Assembly (NCBI GenBank): GCA_016192845.1
Contig: JACPTI010000098.1
Coordinates: forward strand, 27,928-91,927
Source of the DNA: Acidobacteriota bacterium
GTDB lineage: Bacteria > Acidobacteriota > Vicinamibacteria > Vicinamibacterales > UBA2999
Length of the DNA: 64,000 bases
Reading direction: 5' to 3'
A model generated the notes under the pieces. It made no database searches, was not told where the DNA came from, and saw nothing but the letters and a program-made list of their open reading frames with translations. Of this stretch, positions 42,296 to 50,670 are shown piece after piece. Both the position numbers and the translations under genes were made by a program. Within the stretch, counting starts at the first letter, position 1. Each line of letters opens with the position of its first letter.

Positions 42296-44527
42296 ATGCT
42301 GAAGAAGCTCTGTCTCGGCGCCGCCTTGCTCGTGGCGGCTTCGGTCGCGCTGACGGCCCAGGGGCCGCGCCGCGTGGCGATCGGCGATTGGCCCGAAATG
42401 CGCGGCCCGAACCGCGACGGCGTCTCGCGCGAGACCGGCCTGATCGACACGTGGAGGCTCAACGGCGAGAACTTCCTGTGGCGCGCCCCGTACGGCGGCC
42501 GATCCGCCCCGATCGTGGTGGGCAACCGCGTCTACGTGCAGAACCCGGCGGCCCGCGGCACCAACCTGCAGGAGCGCGTGATGGCGCTCGATGCCGACAC
42601 CGGCAAGGTGATCTGGGAACACAAGTTCAACCTTTATCAGAGCGACGTCCCCGCGCATCGCGTCGGCTGGGCGTCGCCCGCCGCCGACCCTGAGACCGGC
42701 AACATCTACGCGCTCAGCGGCGGCGCCGAGGTGATCGCGCTCAGTCGCGACGGCAAGCGGCTCTGGTCGCGGTCGTTCGGCGAGGAGTTCGCCGCGTTCA
42801 CGACACACGGCGGCCGGACGATGTCGCCGGTCGTGGACGGCGATCTGGTGATTGTCAGTGCGGCGGTGTCGAACTGGGGCGCGATGGCCGGGCGCGCGCA
42901 CCGCTTCATAGCGCTCGACAAGCGCACCGGTGACGTGGTCTACATGGCCAATCCGGGCGGCCGGCCGTACGACACCGCGTACGCCTCGCCGCTCATCGCC
43001 ACCATCAACGGCATCCGCCTGCTCATCGCGGGCCTGGGCGACGGCGGCATCCACGCCATCAAGCCGCAGACGGGTGAGCGCGTCTGGAGCTTTCCGGCGG
43101 CCAAGCGCGCGATCAACACCGGCGTCGGCGTCCGCGGCAATTACGTGTTCGTCTCCCACGGCGACGAAAATCTCGAAGGGAACGAGCTGGGGCTGCTGGC
43201 GGCGATCGACGGGTCGCAGTCCGGCGACATCAAGACGGCGAAGTGGGCGATCAAGGGGATCGAGTTCACCTACTCCCCGCCCGTGGTCGATGGATCGCGC
43301 CTGTATCAGATCGACAACGGATCGCATTTGCGCGCGTTCGACCTGGAAGCCGGGAACCAGTTGTGGGAGCTGGAGCTCGGCACCGCGCAGAAGGCGCCGC
43401 CCGTGCTGGCCGATGGCAAGATCTACGTCGGCACCGACAACGGGACGTTCCACATCATCCGCCCGCGTGCCGACCGCGGCGAAATGCTGAGCAAGGTGGA
43501 GCTGCCGAACAGCGTCAACAGCTGCTGCGGATCCGAAGGGACGCCGGAGCAGATTCTGGCCGGGGCCGCGGTATCGCGTGGGCGCATCTTCTTCGTCTCG
43601 AGCGATGCCGTGTACGCGATCGGCTCGAAGCAGCCGAAGCCGGTGAGCGGCTACGCGGTCGATGAGCCGGCGCAGTCGGGTCAGGGCGCGCCGGCGCACC
43701 TGCAGGTCCTCCCCACCGAGCTCGTGCTCGAGCCGGGGCAGACCGTGAAGCTGCGCGTGCGGGTGTTTGACGACAAGGGGCGGTTCCTGCGCGAGGAGAC
43801 GAACGCCACGTGGGCGCTCGACGGGCTGAAGGGGACGGTGACGAACGGCGCGTTCACCCCCGCGGCGGACGGGAAGGAGCAGGCGGGCCTCATCACCGCC
43901 ACGGCGGGCACGCTGAAGGGGCAGGCGCGCGCCCGCATCGTCCGCCCGCTCTCGTGGAAGGAGACGTTCGAGGACTACCTCGACAAAGCCATCCCTCCGG
44001 GCTGGGTGAACGCACAGGCGATGGCCATCTCGGTGACGACGCTCGACGGGCAGAAGGTGCTGCAGAAGGCGCCGCTCGATACGATCTTCATGCGCGGGCG
44101 CGCCTTCATCGGCCCGGTGACATGGTCGGACTACACCTTCGAGGCCGACGTGCGTGCCAACACGCGCCGGCGGCAGATGGGCGACGTCGGCATCACGGCG
44201 CAGCGCTATTCGCTCGTGCTCTACGGCAACTCGCAGCGGCTGAAGATCGAGCCCTGGGAGCCGGAGACGGCGCGCACGGTGACCGTCCCGTTTGCCTGGA
44301 AACCCGACACGTGGTACCGCCTGAAGCTCCGCGTCGAGAATCTCCCGAACGGGCAGGTCCGGGCGCGCGGCAAGGCGTGGCCGGCGGGCGAGCCCGAGCC
44401 GGCCGCCTGGATCATCGAGAAGCTCGATCCGATCGGCAACCGGCAGGGGGCGCCGGGCCTGTTCATCAACGCGCAGTTCGGCGCGTATTACGACAACGTC
44501 GTCCTGACGAAGAACCAGCCATCATGA
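42296..44527 (+). CDS. Secreted PQQ-type beta-propeller with C-terminal jelly-roll domain
   Basis: A 743-residue exported protein (MLKKLCLGAALLVAASVALT, cleaved after AQG). Residues 25-440 form the propeller, opening PEMRGPNRDGVSRETGLID, with a CysCys in NSVNSCCGSEGTPEQI. A linker beta-domain (HLQVLPTELVLEPGQTVKLR) follows, and then residues 550-743 look like a concanavalin/DUF1080-type jelly roll (YTFEADVRANTRRRQMGDVG, WYRLKLRVENLPNGQV). The last domain often binds or cleaves sugars in related proteins. The stop overlaps the next start (ATGA). This is the longest of the five propellers. Confidence 0.85.
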   Translation: MLKKLCLGAALLVAASVALTAQGPRRVAIGDWPEMRGPNRDGVSRETGLIDTWRLNGENFLWRAPYGGRSAPIVVGNRVYVQNPAARGTNLQERVMALDADTGKVIWEHKFNLYQSDVPAHRVGWASPAADPETGNIYALSGGAEVIALSRDGKRLWSRSFGEEFAAFTTHGGRTMSPVVDGDLVIVSAAVSNWGAMAGRAHRFIALDKRTGDVVYMANPGGRPYDTAYASPLIATINGIRLLIAGLGDGGIHAIKPQTGERVWSFPAAKRAINTGVGVRGNYVFVSHGDENLEGNELGLLAAIDGSQSGDIKTAKWAIKGIEFTYSPPVVDGSRLYQIDNGSHLRAFDLEAGNQLWELELGTAQKAPPVLADGKIYVGTDNGTFHIIRPRADRGEMLSKVELPNSVNSCCGSEGTPEQILAGAAVSRGRIFFVSSDAVYAIGSKQPKPVSGYAVDEPAQSGQGAPAHLQVLPTELVLEPGQTVKLRVRVFDDKGRFLREETNATWALDGLKGTVTNGAFTPAADGKEQAGLITATAGTLKGQARARIVRPLSWKETFEDYLDKAIPPGWVNAQAMAISVTTLDGQKVLQKAPLDTIFMRGRAFIGPVTWSDYTFEADVRANTRRRQMGDVGITAQRYSLVLYGNSQRLKIEPWEPETARTVTVPFAWKPDTWYRLKLRVENLPNGQVRARGKAWPAGEPEPAAWIIEKLDPIGNRQGAPGLFINAQFGAYYDNVVLTKNQPS

Positions 44528-46017
44528 AACCACGTCATCTCCGATTCGCCCGGCTCTTCGACGAGCGATTCCCTTCTCTACGTCTCTGTGCCTCGGTGGC
44601 CCGTGCGGCATTCGTCCTCTGCCTTCTTGCCGCCGGCTCGGCGACGATCGCCGCTTCGGATCCGGGCTCGAGCGACTGGCCGATGTGGGGCGGCACGCCC
44701 GACCGCAACATGGTGTCGGGTATGAAGGGGCTCCCCACCGAGTGGGACGTCAAGAGCAAAAAGAACATCAAGTGGGTGGCCGAGCTCGGGTCCCAGAGCT
44801 ACGGCAACCCGGTGGTCGCCGGCGGGATGGTGTTCGTCGGGACCAACAACGAGCGGTTGCGCGACCCGAAGCAGCCGGGCGACCGCGGCGTGCTGATGGC
44901 GTTCCGCGAGTCGGACGGCGAGTTCCTCTGGCAGCAGACGCACGTCAAGCTGGAGTCCGGGCGCGCCAACGACTGGCCGTTCCAGGGGGTCGCCAGCTCG
45001 CCGCTCGTCGAAGGCGAGCGGCTCTACTACGTGAGCAACCGCGGCGTGGTGCACTGCCTCGACATCCAGGGCTTCCGCGACACGGAGAACGACGGCCCGT
45101 TCACGGACGAGAAGCTGACGGGCATGTTCGACGCCGACGTGGTCTGGCGCTTCGACATGATGGAGGAGGTCGGCTCCTATCCCCACAACATGTCGAACTC
45201 CTCGCCCGTGATCTGGGGCGATCTCGTATTCGTGAGCACGTCGAACGGCCAGGACGAGAGCCACGTCAACATTCCGTCGCCGCGCGCGCCGGCCATCGTT
45301 GCGCTGAACAAGAACACCGGGAAGCTCGTCTGGGAGGACAACTCGGTCGAAGACCGGATCCTGCACGGACAGTGGTCGACGCCGTCGGTCGGCACGATCG
45401 GGGGCGTCGTCCAGGTCGCCTCCGCCCAGGGGGACGGCTGGGTGCGCGGATACGAGGCGGCCACGGGCAAGAAGCTCTGGGAGTTCGATACCAACCCGAA
45501 GGACTCCGTGTGGCCGCGTACGCGCAACGAACTGATCAGCACACCGGTGATCTACGACAACCGCGTCTACATCGCCAACGGCCAGGACCCGGAGCACGGC
45601 GAGGGGGTCGGCCACTTCTACGCGATTGACGCCACCAAGCGGGGCGACATCACCGAGACGGGCCGGATCTTCCACTTCGACAAGATCCGCCGCTCCATTT
45701 CCACGGCGGCCGTGGCTGACGGTCTCGTCTACATCGCGGACTTCAGCGGCTACCTGCATTGCCTCGATGCGAAGACCGGCCAGCTCTACTGGACGCACGA
45801 CGTGCTCGCCGCCGTCTGGGGGTCGCCGTTCGTGGCCGACGGCAAGGTCTACCTCGGCGACGAGGACGGCGACGTCGTCGTGATGGCGCACGGCAGGGAG
45901 AAGAAGGTGCTCGCGGAAATGAACATGGGGAGCGCCGTCTACGCCACCGTCGCCCCGGCGCACGGCACGATCTTTCTCAACAATCGGAGCCAGCTCTTCG
46001 CGATTGCGATCAAATGA
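44524..46017 (+). CDS. Secreted PQQ-type beta-propeller protein 4
   Basis: A 497-residue exported protein. The signal peptide is long, with a basic region (MKPRHLRFARLFDERFPSLR) leading into LCASVARAAFVLCLLAAGSA. The DNA for this middle part, 44582-44603, resembles one arm of the CACCGAGG repeat. The mature start DWPMWGGTPDRNMVSGMKGL is a variant of the usual WxRGxxRDG. Blades include YVSNRGVVHCLDIQGFRDTE, YIADFSGYLHCLDAKTGQ and YLGDEDGDVVVMAHGREK. It overlaps propeller 3 and lies 190 bases before propeller 5. Confidence 0.85.
   Translation: MKPRHLRFARLFDERFPSLRLCASVARAAFVLCLLAAGSATIAASDPGSSDWPMWGGTPDRNMVSGMKGLPTEWDVKSKKNIKWVAELGSQSYGNPVVAGGMVFVGTNNERLRDPKQPGDRGVLMAFRESDGEFLWQQTHVKLESGRANDWPFQGVASSPLVEGERLYYVSNRGVVHCLDIQGFRDTENDGPFTDEKLTGMFDADVVWRFDMMEEVGSYPHNMSNSSPVIWGDLVFVSTSNGQDESHVNIPSPRAPAIVALNKNTGKLVWEDNSVEDRILHGQWSTPSVGTIGGVVQVASAQGDGWVRGYEAATGKKLWEFDTNPKDSVWPRTRNELISTPVIYDNRVYIANGQDPEHGEGVGHFYAIDATKRGDITETGRIFHFDKIRRSISTAAVADGLVYIADFSGYLHCLDAKTGQLYWTHDVLAAVWGSPFVADGKVYLGDEDGDVVVMAHGREKKVLAEMNMGSAVYATVAPAHGTIFLNNRSQLFAIAIK
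44582..44603 (+). repeat. Single arm of the CACCGAGG family in a signal-peptide region
   Basis: GTCTCTGTGCCTCGGTGGCCC resembles the right-hand arms at 13832 and 46251 (8-nt rhythm of CTCGGTGx). It lies in frame in the signal-peptide coding part of propeller 4. Confidence 0.5.
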
Positions 46018-46040
46018 GATCACCGAGTGATCGATGAGAT

Positions 46041-46281
46041 CACGGAACACCGAGGCACCGAGGCACCGAGACAATCTTTTGGACCGCTATACGGCTCCAA
46101 ACGAGAATTTTGTACCCGCCGTGACAAGCCGTATAGCGGTCCTAGGCGCGCGAAGCGCGCCAAGCAGATACTGGCCAACCAGCCAAGGGCTTGCATCTTC
46201 TCCCTCATGAGTACGGGATATCAAGGGCGAAGCCCTTGGCTGGCTAGATATCTCGGTGTCTCGGTGTCTCGGTGTTCCGTG
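46041..46281. repeat. 241-base composite element with four paired arms
   Basis: The outer arms (46041-46071 and 46251-46281) pair over 31 bases with two mismatches and are made of CACCGAGG octamers. Inside are three more stems: GGACCGCTATACGGC with its exact complement (46081-46095 / 46128-46142), GGCGCGC/GCGCGCC (46145-46151 / 46155-46161), and CCAGCCAAGGGCTT with its exact complement (46179-46192 / 46230-46243). Drawn out, this is a cloverleaf-like structure. The right half also encodes the start and signal peptide of propeller 5. Confidence 0.9.
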
Positions 46282-47388
46282 GGAGTGTTGTGCGCCGCGC
46301 TCGTTTCGGTCGCCTCGACCGGCGCGCAATCGCCGAACGCCGCCCCCGCGACCGACTGGCGGCAGTTCCGGGGCACGCCGCGCCTGACGGGCGTCTCTGC
46401 CGCCACGCTTCCTCCCACGCTCAAACTCCTCTGGACGTACGAGACAGGCGGCGACCCGATTGATTCCTCCGCGGCGATTGCCGATGAGGTCGTCTACGTG
46501 GGCGCCGGCACCGGCGACCTGCTCGCGATCGATCTTGCCTCGGGCAAGCTGCGCTGGAAGTACACGACCGGCAACCTGATCGGCGAGTCGTCTCCGGCGG
46601 TCGGGACCGAGGCCGTCTACATCGGCGACGAGGGGGGCCTCGTGCACGCCGTGCGGCGCCGCGAGGGCACGCGTCTCTGGACGTTCAAGACCGGCGCGGA
46701 GATTAAGTCGTCCCCTGTCGTCGCGGGCGACATCGTGCTCATCGGCTCGTACGACACATACCTCTACGCGCTCGACGCGCGCTCGGGCCGCCTGCGCTGG
46801 AAGCTGCAGACGCGCGGTATGGTGCATGCGACCGCTGCCGTGCAGGACGGGCTGACGTTCGTCGCCGGCTGCGACGCCATCTTCCGCGCCATCCGGATCG
46901 CCGACGGGACCGAGGCGTATCAGATCGAGTCGGGAGCGTACACGGGTGCGTCGCCGGTGATTGACGGCGACCGTGCCTATTTCGGCACGTTCAACTACGA
47001 GGTGCTGGCGCTCGATCTGAAGCGCCGGACGATCGTCTGGCGCTATGCAGACAAGGACGCGCAGTTCCCGTATTATTCCTCCGCCGCGCTCGACGGCGGA
47101 CGCCTCATCGTCGGGGGGCGTGACAAGGTGGTCCACGGGATCGATGCGGCTACCGGAAAACGCGTCTGGACGTTCCCCACGCGCGCCCGCGTCGATTCCT
47201 CCGCCGTCGTGGCGGGCGGGCGGGTCTACATCGGGTCGAGCGACGGCCGCCTGTACGGGCTCGACGCCGCGTCCGGCCGGAAGGTGTGGGAGTACGAGAT
47301 CGGCTCCGCGATTACGGCCTCACCCGCCATTGCCGCCGGCCGGCTCGTCATCGGCGCGCAGGACGGGCGGGTCTACGTGTTCGGCTAA
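46207..47388 (+). CDS. Secreted PQQ-type beta-propeller protein 5
   Basis: A 393-residue exported protein. The mature domain starts DWRQFRGTPRLTGVSAATLP; blades include YVGAGTGDLLAIDLASGKLR, YIGDEGGLVHAVRRREGTRL and YIGSSDGRLYGLDAASGRKV, the classic seven-to-eight-fold PQQ-type repeat. The ATG at 46207 lies inside the composite element, and the first 30 residues (MSTGYQGRSPWLARYLGVSV, then SRCSVG) are encoded by it; shorter GTG starts are possible within the same repeat. No ribosome-binding site is seen at the ATG. So both start and signal peptide appear to be repeat-derived. Confidence 0.8.
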   Translation: MSTGYQGRSPWLARYLGVSVSRCSVGVLCAALVSVASTGAQSPNAAPATDWRQFRGTPRLTGVSAATLPPTLKLLWTYETGGDPIDSSAAIADEVVYVGAGTGDLLAIDLASGKLRWKYTTGNLIGESSPAVGTEAVYIGDEGGLVHAVRRREGTRLWTFKTGAEIKSSPVVAGDIVLIGSYDTYLYALDARSGRLRWKLQTRGMVHATAAVQDGLTFVAGCDAIFRAIRIADGTEAYQIESGAYTGASPVIDGDRAYFGTFNYEVLALDLKRRTIVWRYADKDAQFPYYSSAALDGGRLIVGGRDKVVHGIDAATGKRVWTFPTRARVDSSAVVAGGRVYIGSSDGRLYGLDAASGRKVWEYEIGSAITASPAIAAGRLVIGAQDGRVYVFG

Positions 47389-47437
47389 CAGGGCCCCGAG
47401 TGCCGTTTTTGCGCGCGGGGTGCTATAGGAGCGATCG

Positions 47438-47845
47438 ATGAACATGCCTCTCTTCCTCGCGGCGGCAACCCTCGTCATGGTTGCGGCCGCTGCGCCGCTC
47501 CGGGCGCATCACGCATTCGCGGCGGAGTTCGACGGCACCAAGCCTGTGACGCTCACCGGCACGGTGACAAAGATGGACTGGATCAATCCGCACGCGTGGC
47601 TCTACATCGACGTCAAAGGCCCGGACGGCAAGGTCGTGGGCTGGATGATCGAGGGAGGAGCCCCCAACGCGCTGCTGAGGCGCGGCTGGAACAGAAGGTC
47701 GGTTCCTCCAGGCACGGTGGTCATCGTCGAAGGCTTTCGCGCCAAGGACGGCTCGAGCAGAGCCAGCGGCGGCGCGGTGACCCTGCCGGACGGCAAGAAG
47801 CTGTTCATCGGGTCGACTCCGGAAGCGCTGGGCGGAGGGAAATGA
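47438..47845 (+). CDS. DUF6152-family secreted protein
   Basis: A 135-residue exported protein (MNMPLFLAAATLVMVAAAAP, cleaved before HHAFAAEFDG). The family pattern is HHxFxAEFD, TGTVTKMDWINPHAWLYIDV, and GGAPNALLRRGW. DUF6152 proteins are small beta-barrel-like exported proteins of unknown function, often next to the kind of secreted protein encoded by the two following genes. A second member starts at 63729. AGGAG precedes the ATG. The next gene begins one base after the stop. Confidence 0.85.
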   Translation: MNMPLFLAAATLVMVAAAAPLRAHHAFAAEFDGTKPVTLTGTVTKMDWINPHAWLYIDVKGPDGKVVGWMIEGGAPNALLRRGWNRRSVPPGTVVIVEGFRAKDGSSRASGGAVTLPDGKKLFIGSTPEALGGGK

Positions 47846-47846
47846 C

Positions 47847-48836
47847 ATGCGGACGCGAACTCTCGTCACACTGCCGCTCGCCGCGGCGATGATCGTCCTG
47901 GGGCTGGCGATCTCCGCCGGTCAGGAAAGCACGTGGACGCCGCCGCGCACGCCCGACGGCCAGCCCGACATCCAGGGCGTCTGGACGAACTACACCGCGA
48001 CCCCCTTTGAAGTGCCCGACTCGAGCGACAACCCCGCCCTGTATGCCGGCGATCCCGATGGAACAGGCCGCGGCACGGGGCCGTCCGCCTTTCTCAACGA
48101 CACCGTCGATCGAACGCTGACGAAGGGGCGGTCGCTGGTCGTGGATCCGCCGAACGGGCGCGTGCCGATCATGCCGTGGGCGGAGGAGCAGCGGACTTTC
48201 AAGCTGCTCCACATCCAGGACCACTGGCTGCATCACACGCCGTGGGAGCGGTGCATCACGCGCGGCGTGCCGGGCGGCATCTTCCCCACCGGCTACGGCT
48301 CCGGCTACCAGATCCTGCAGGGCTCCGGCCACGTGGCGATCCTCTACGAGATGATTCACGAGGCGCGCATCATCCCGGTCGCGTCGCTGCGCGACGCGAC
48401 TAGCCAGCGCTGGTTTGTCGGTCCGCCATCCGGCGGACCGACCGGGCGCCCGCACGTCGGGAACAGCATCCGCCTGTGGAACGGCGACTCCCGCGGCCGC
48501 TGGGAAGGCAACACGCTGGTCGTCGACATCACCAACTACAACGACAAGGGGAGCATCGCGACCAACGCGGCCACGCAGCGCGTGCGATCGATCCCGCAGA
48601 GCGAGGAGCTGCACGTGGTCGAGCGCTACACGCGCGTCGACGAGGACACGCTCAACTACGAGGTGACGATCGAGGATCCGAAAGTGTTCACGGCGCCGTG
48701 GCGGGTGGCGATGCCGCTGCACCGGGAGCCGGACTACAGGATCTTCGAGTACGCCTGTCACGAGGGAAACCTCGCCGTCCCGAACACGCTCAGCGCGGGG
48801 CGCGCCCGCGACAGGGCCGTCGCTGCGAGGCGGTAG
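47847..48836 (+). CDS. Secreted protein of an uncharacterised acidobacterial family (copy 1)
   Basis: A 329-residue exported protein (MRTRTLVTLPLAAAMIVLGL, cleaved near ISAGQ). The mature part opens with PPRTPDGQPDIQGVWTNYTA and contains PHVGNSIRLWNGDSRGRWEG, NTLVVDITNYNDKGS and YEVTIEDPKVFTAPWRVAMP. The pattern 'DGxPDLxGxW ... GRWEGDTLVVD' marks a large family without known function that co-occurs with DUF6152. A palindrome at 48419-48440 is in frame and encodes VGPPSGGPTG. It is a paralogue of the next gene. Confidence 0.75.
   Translation: MRTRTLVTLPLAAAMIVLGLAISAGQESTWTPPRTPDGQPDIQGVWTNYTATPFEVPDSSDNPALYAGDPDGTGRGTGPSAFLNDTVDRTLTKGRSLVVDPPNGRVPIMPWAEEQRTFKLLHIQDHWLHHTPWERCITRGVPGGIFPTGYGSGYQILQGSGHVAILYEMIHEARIIPVASLRDATSQRWFVGPPSGGPTGRPHVGNSIRLWNGDSRGRWEGNTLVVDITNYNDKGSIATNAATQRVRSIPQSEELHVVERYTRVDEDTLNYEVTIEDPKVFTAPWRVAMPLHREPDYRIFEYACHEGNLAVPNTLSAGRARDRAVAARR
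48419..48440. repeat. Palindrome inside a coding region
   Basis: CGGTCCGCC and GGCGGACCG with a four-base loop, related in sequence to GTCCGCCTAAAGGCGGAC at 37386. It is in frame in the uncharacterised secreted protein. Confidence 0.6.
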
Positions 48837-48853
48837 GCCCGCGAGGAGATCTC

Positions 48854-49720
48854 ATGCAAGGCTGGCTGAAAGGCGCGTTCATCGCGCTCGCCTCCGCGGC
48901 GGTGACGCTCGTCGCGTCGGAGATGCTGCGGAGTCCGGCGGCGGGACAGGCGGCCACGCCGGCCGTCTCTCGTATGCCCGACGGCAGACCCGATCTGAAC
49001 GGCATCTGGCAGGCGCTCGGGACGGCCCACTGGAACCTGCAGGACCATCACGCGCGGTCCGGACCCGTGCTCGAGCTGGGCGCGGCCTTCGCGATCCCGG
49101 CCGGGCAGACGGTCGTGGAGGGGAACGAGATTCCGTATCAGCCGTGGGCAGCGGCCAGACAGAAGGAGAACTACGAGAACTGGCTGACGCGGGATCCCGA
49201 GGTGAAGTGCTACCTGCCCGGCCTGCCGCGCGCGACCTATATGCCGTATCCGTTTCAGATCCTGCAGGCCGCCGACAACAACATCCTGATGGCGTACGAG
49301 TACGCGAGCGCGAGCCGCGTCATCAAGATGGGACCGGCGGAGGAGCCGCCGGTGGACACGTGGATGGGGCAATCAACCGGCCGCTGGGAGGGCGACACGC
49401 TCGTGGTCGATTCGACCGGCTTCAACGACCAGACGTGGTTCGACCGCGCGGGGAACTTTCACAGCGAGGCGCTGCACCTGATCGAACGCTTTACGCCCGT
49501 GCACGCGGATCTGATCGACTACCGGGTCACGATCGAGGATCCCAAGGTGTTCACGCGTCCCTGGACGATTCAGGTGCCGCTCTACCGCCGGCGCGACGCG
49601 AGCGCGCAGCTGCTGGAGTTCAAGTGCGTCGAGTTCGTCGAGGAGCTGATGTACGGGCACCTCGTGAAATCGACCGGCGCCGAGAAGCCGTTCGGCCCGG
49701 CGCGCCTGCGATGGCCGTGA
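48854..49720 (+). CDS. Secreted protein of an uncharacterised acidobacterial family (copy 2)
   Basis: A 288-residue paralogue of the previous gene, with signal (MQGWLKGAFIALASAAVTLV) and the pattern RMPDGRPDLNGIWQALGTAH, then MGQSTGRWEGDTLVVDSTGF and YRVTIEDPKVFTRPWTIQVP. It lacks the palindrome insert. The gene pair plus DUF6152 probably forms one operon with the propellers upstream. No enzymatic signature is visible. Confidence 0.75.
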   Translation: MQGWLKGAFIALASAAVTLVASEMLRSPAAGQAATPAVSRMPDGRPDLNGIWQALGTAHWNLQDHHARSGPVLELGAAFAIPAGQTVVEGNEIPYQPWAAARQKENYENWLTRDPEVKCYLPGLPRATYMPYPFQILQAADNNILMAYEYASASRVIKMGPAEEPPVDTWMGQSTGRWEGDTLVVDSTGFNDQTWFDRAGNFHSEALHLIERFTPVHADLIDYRVTIEDPKVFTRPWTIQVPLYRRRDASAQLLEFKCVEFVEELMYGHLVKSTGAEKPFGPARLRWP

Positions 49721-49734
49721 AAGGTGTACGTGGC

Positions 49735-49752
49735 GTCCGGCTTCAGCCGGAC
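49735..49752. repeat. GTCCGGCT palindrome
   Basis: GTCCGGCTTCAGCCGGAC, preceded by TACGTGGC. Same element as at 37418, 52654 and 58686. Confidence 0.85.
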
Positions 49753-49773
49753 CAGGCTCACCAGGAGGCAGCC

Positions 49774-50598
49774 GTGAAGACACACATCTTCGTCGTCTTA
49801 TTGCTCGCTTCGGCGCTGACCGCAGGCCCAGCGGCTGCGCAACCGGCCCCGTTCAACGAGATCGGGGTGACCATGGGCCACTGGCACATCGTCTCGAGGG
49901 ATATGGAAGCCAACAAGACACTCTTCCTCGCCATGGGCGGCAAGTTGTACATGCCAGGCGGAAACCCGCTGGTGATGTTCCCCGGGGTCTACATCAATTT
50001 GATCCTCGGCACCGAGAAAGGTGATGGCGGCACCGTGGGTTCGGTGGTGAACCATGTCGGCTTCATCGTCGACAACGTCCAGAAGCGGGTCGCCCAGTGG
50101 AAGGCCGCGGGCGTGGCGGTGCTCCCGGGCAACAACAACCGGCTGGACCAGGCCTTCGTCGTGACGCCGGACGGCGTGCGCATCGAAATCCTGGAAGACA
50201 GGACGCAGTCGATACCGGTTCGCCATGAACACGTCCACCTGTCCCTGCCGGAAGCAGAAATTCCCAAAGCCCAGGCCTGGTATGCGAAAACCTTCGGTGG
50301 GAAGGCGGGCACCCGCAACAACGCGCCCGTCGTGGACATCCCCGGCGTGCAGATCCGGTTCGCCCGGGCCGACACGAAGCAAGCACCGACTCGAGGGCGC
50401 ATACTCGACCACATCGGCTTCGACGTGAGGGACCATGCAGCCTTCGTGAGGAAGATCCAGGCCGAAGGCATCAGGCTCGACGAGCCGGTTCGCAAGAGTC
50501 CCACCGGCAGCACCATCACGTACATCACCGATCCCTGGGGTACCCGTATTGAGATTATCCAGCGGGCACCGTTGGGGCCGCAGGTGCAGACACAGTAA
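49774..50598 (+). CDS. Secreted VOC-family (glyoxalase-fold) protein
   Basis: A 274-residue exported protein (VKTHIFVVLLLASALTAGPA, cleaved after AAAQ). It has two vicinal-oxygen-chelate modules: GVTMGHWHIVSRDMEANKTL with VVNHVGFIVDNVQKRVAQW and GVRIEILED, then HEHVHLSLPEAEIPKAQAWY with ILDHIGFDVRDHAAFVRKI and GTRIEIIQR. The His and Glu at module ends fit a metal site. The fold covers dioxygenases, isomerases and resistance proteins; an exported one is unusual and unassigned. AGGAGG precedes the GTG. Confidence 0.85.
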   Translation: MKTHIFVVLLLASALTAGPAAAQPAPFNEIGVTMGHWHIVSRDMEANKTLFLAMGGKLYMPGGNPLVMFPGVYINLILGTEKGDGGTVGSVVNHVGFIVDNVQKRVAQWKAAGVAVLPGNNNRLDQAFVVTPDGVRIEILEDRTQSIPVRHEHVHLSLPEAEIPKAQAWYAKTFGGKAGTRNNAPVVDIPGVQIRFARADTKQAPTRGRILDHIGFDVRDHAAFVRKIQAEGIRLDEPVRKSPTGSTITYITDPWGTRIEIIQRAPLGPQVQTQ

Positions 50599-50670
50599 GT
50601 AGCGCCCTTCTCTCGTCAAGACGGCGGGTGTAGCATCCCCCTTGACGGTTTCAGTCAGGGAGGCGGTGCT

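Noticed and set aside
46081..46161. A tRNA gene in the composite element, because of the cloverleaf-like drawing
   Set aside because: Stem lengths, missing T-loop and missing CCA-proximal stem do not fit a tRNA.
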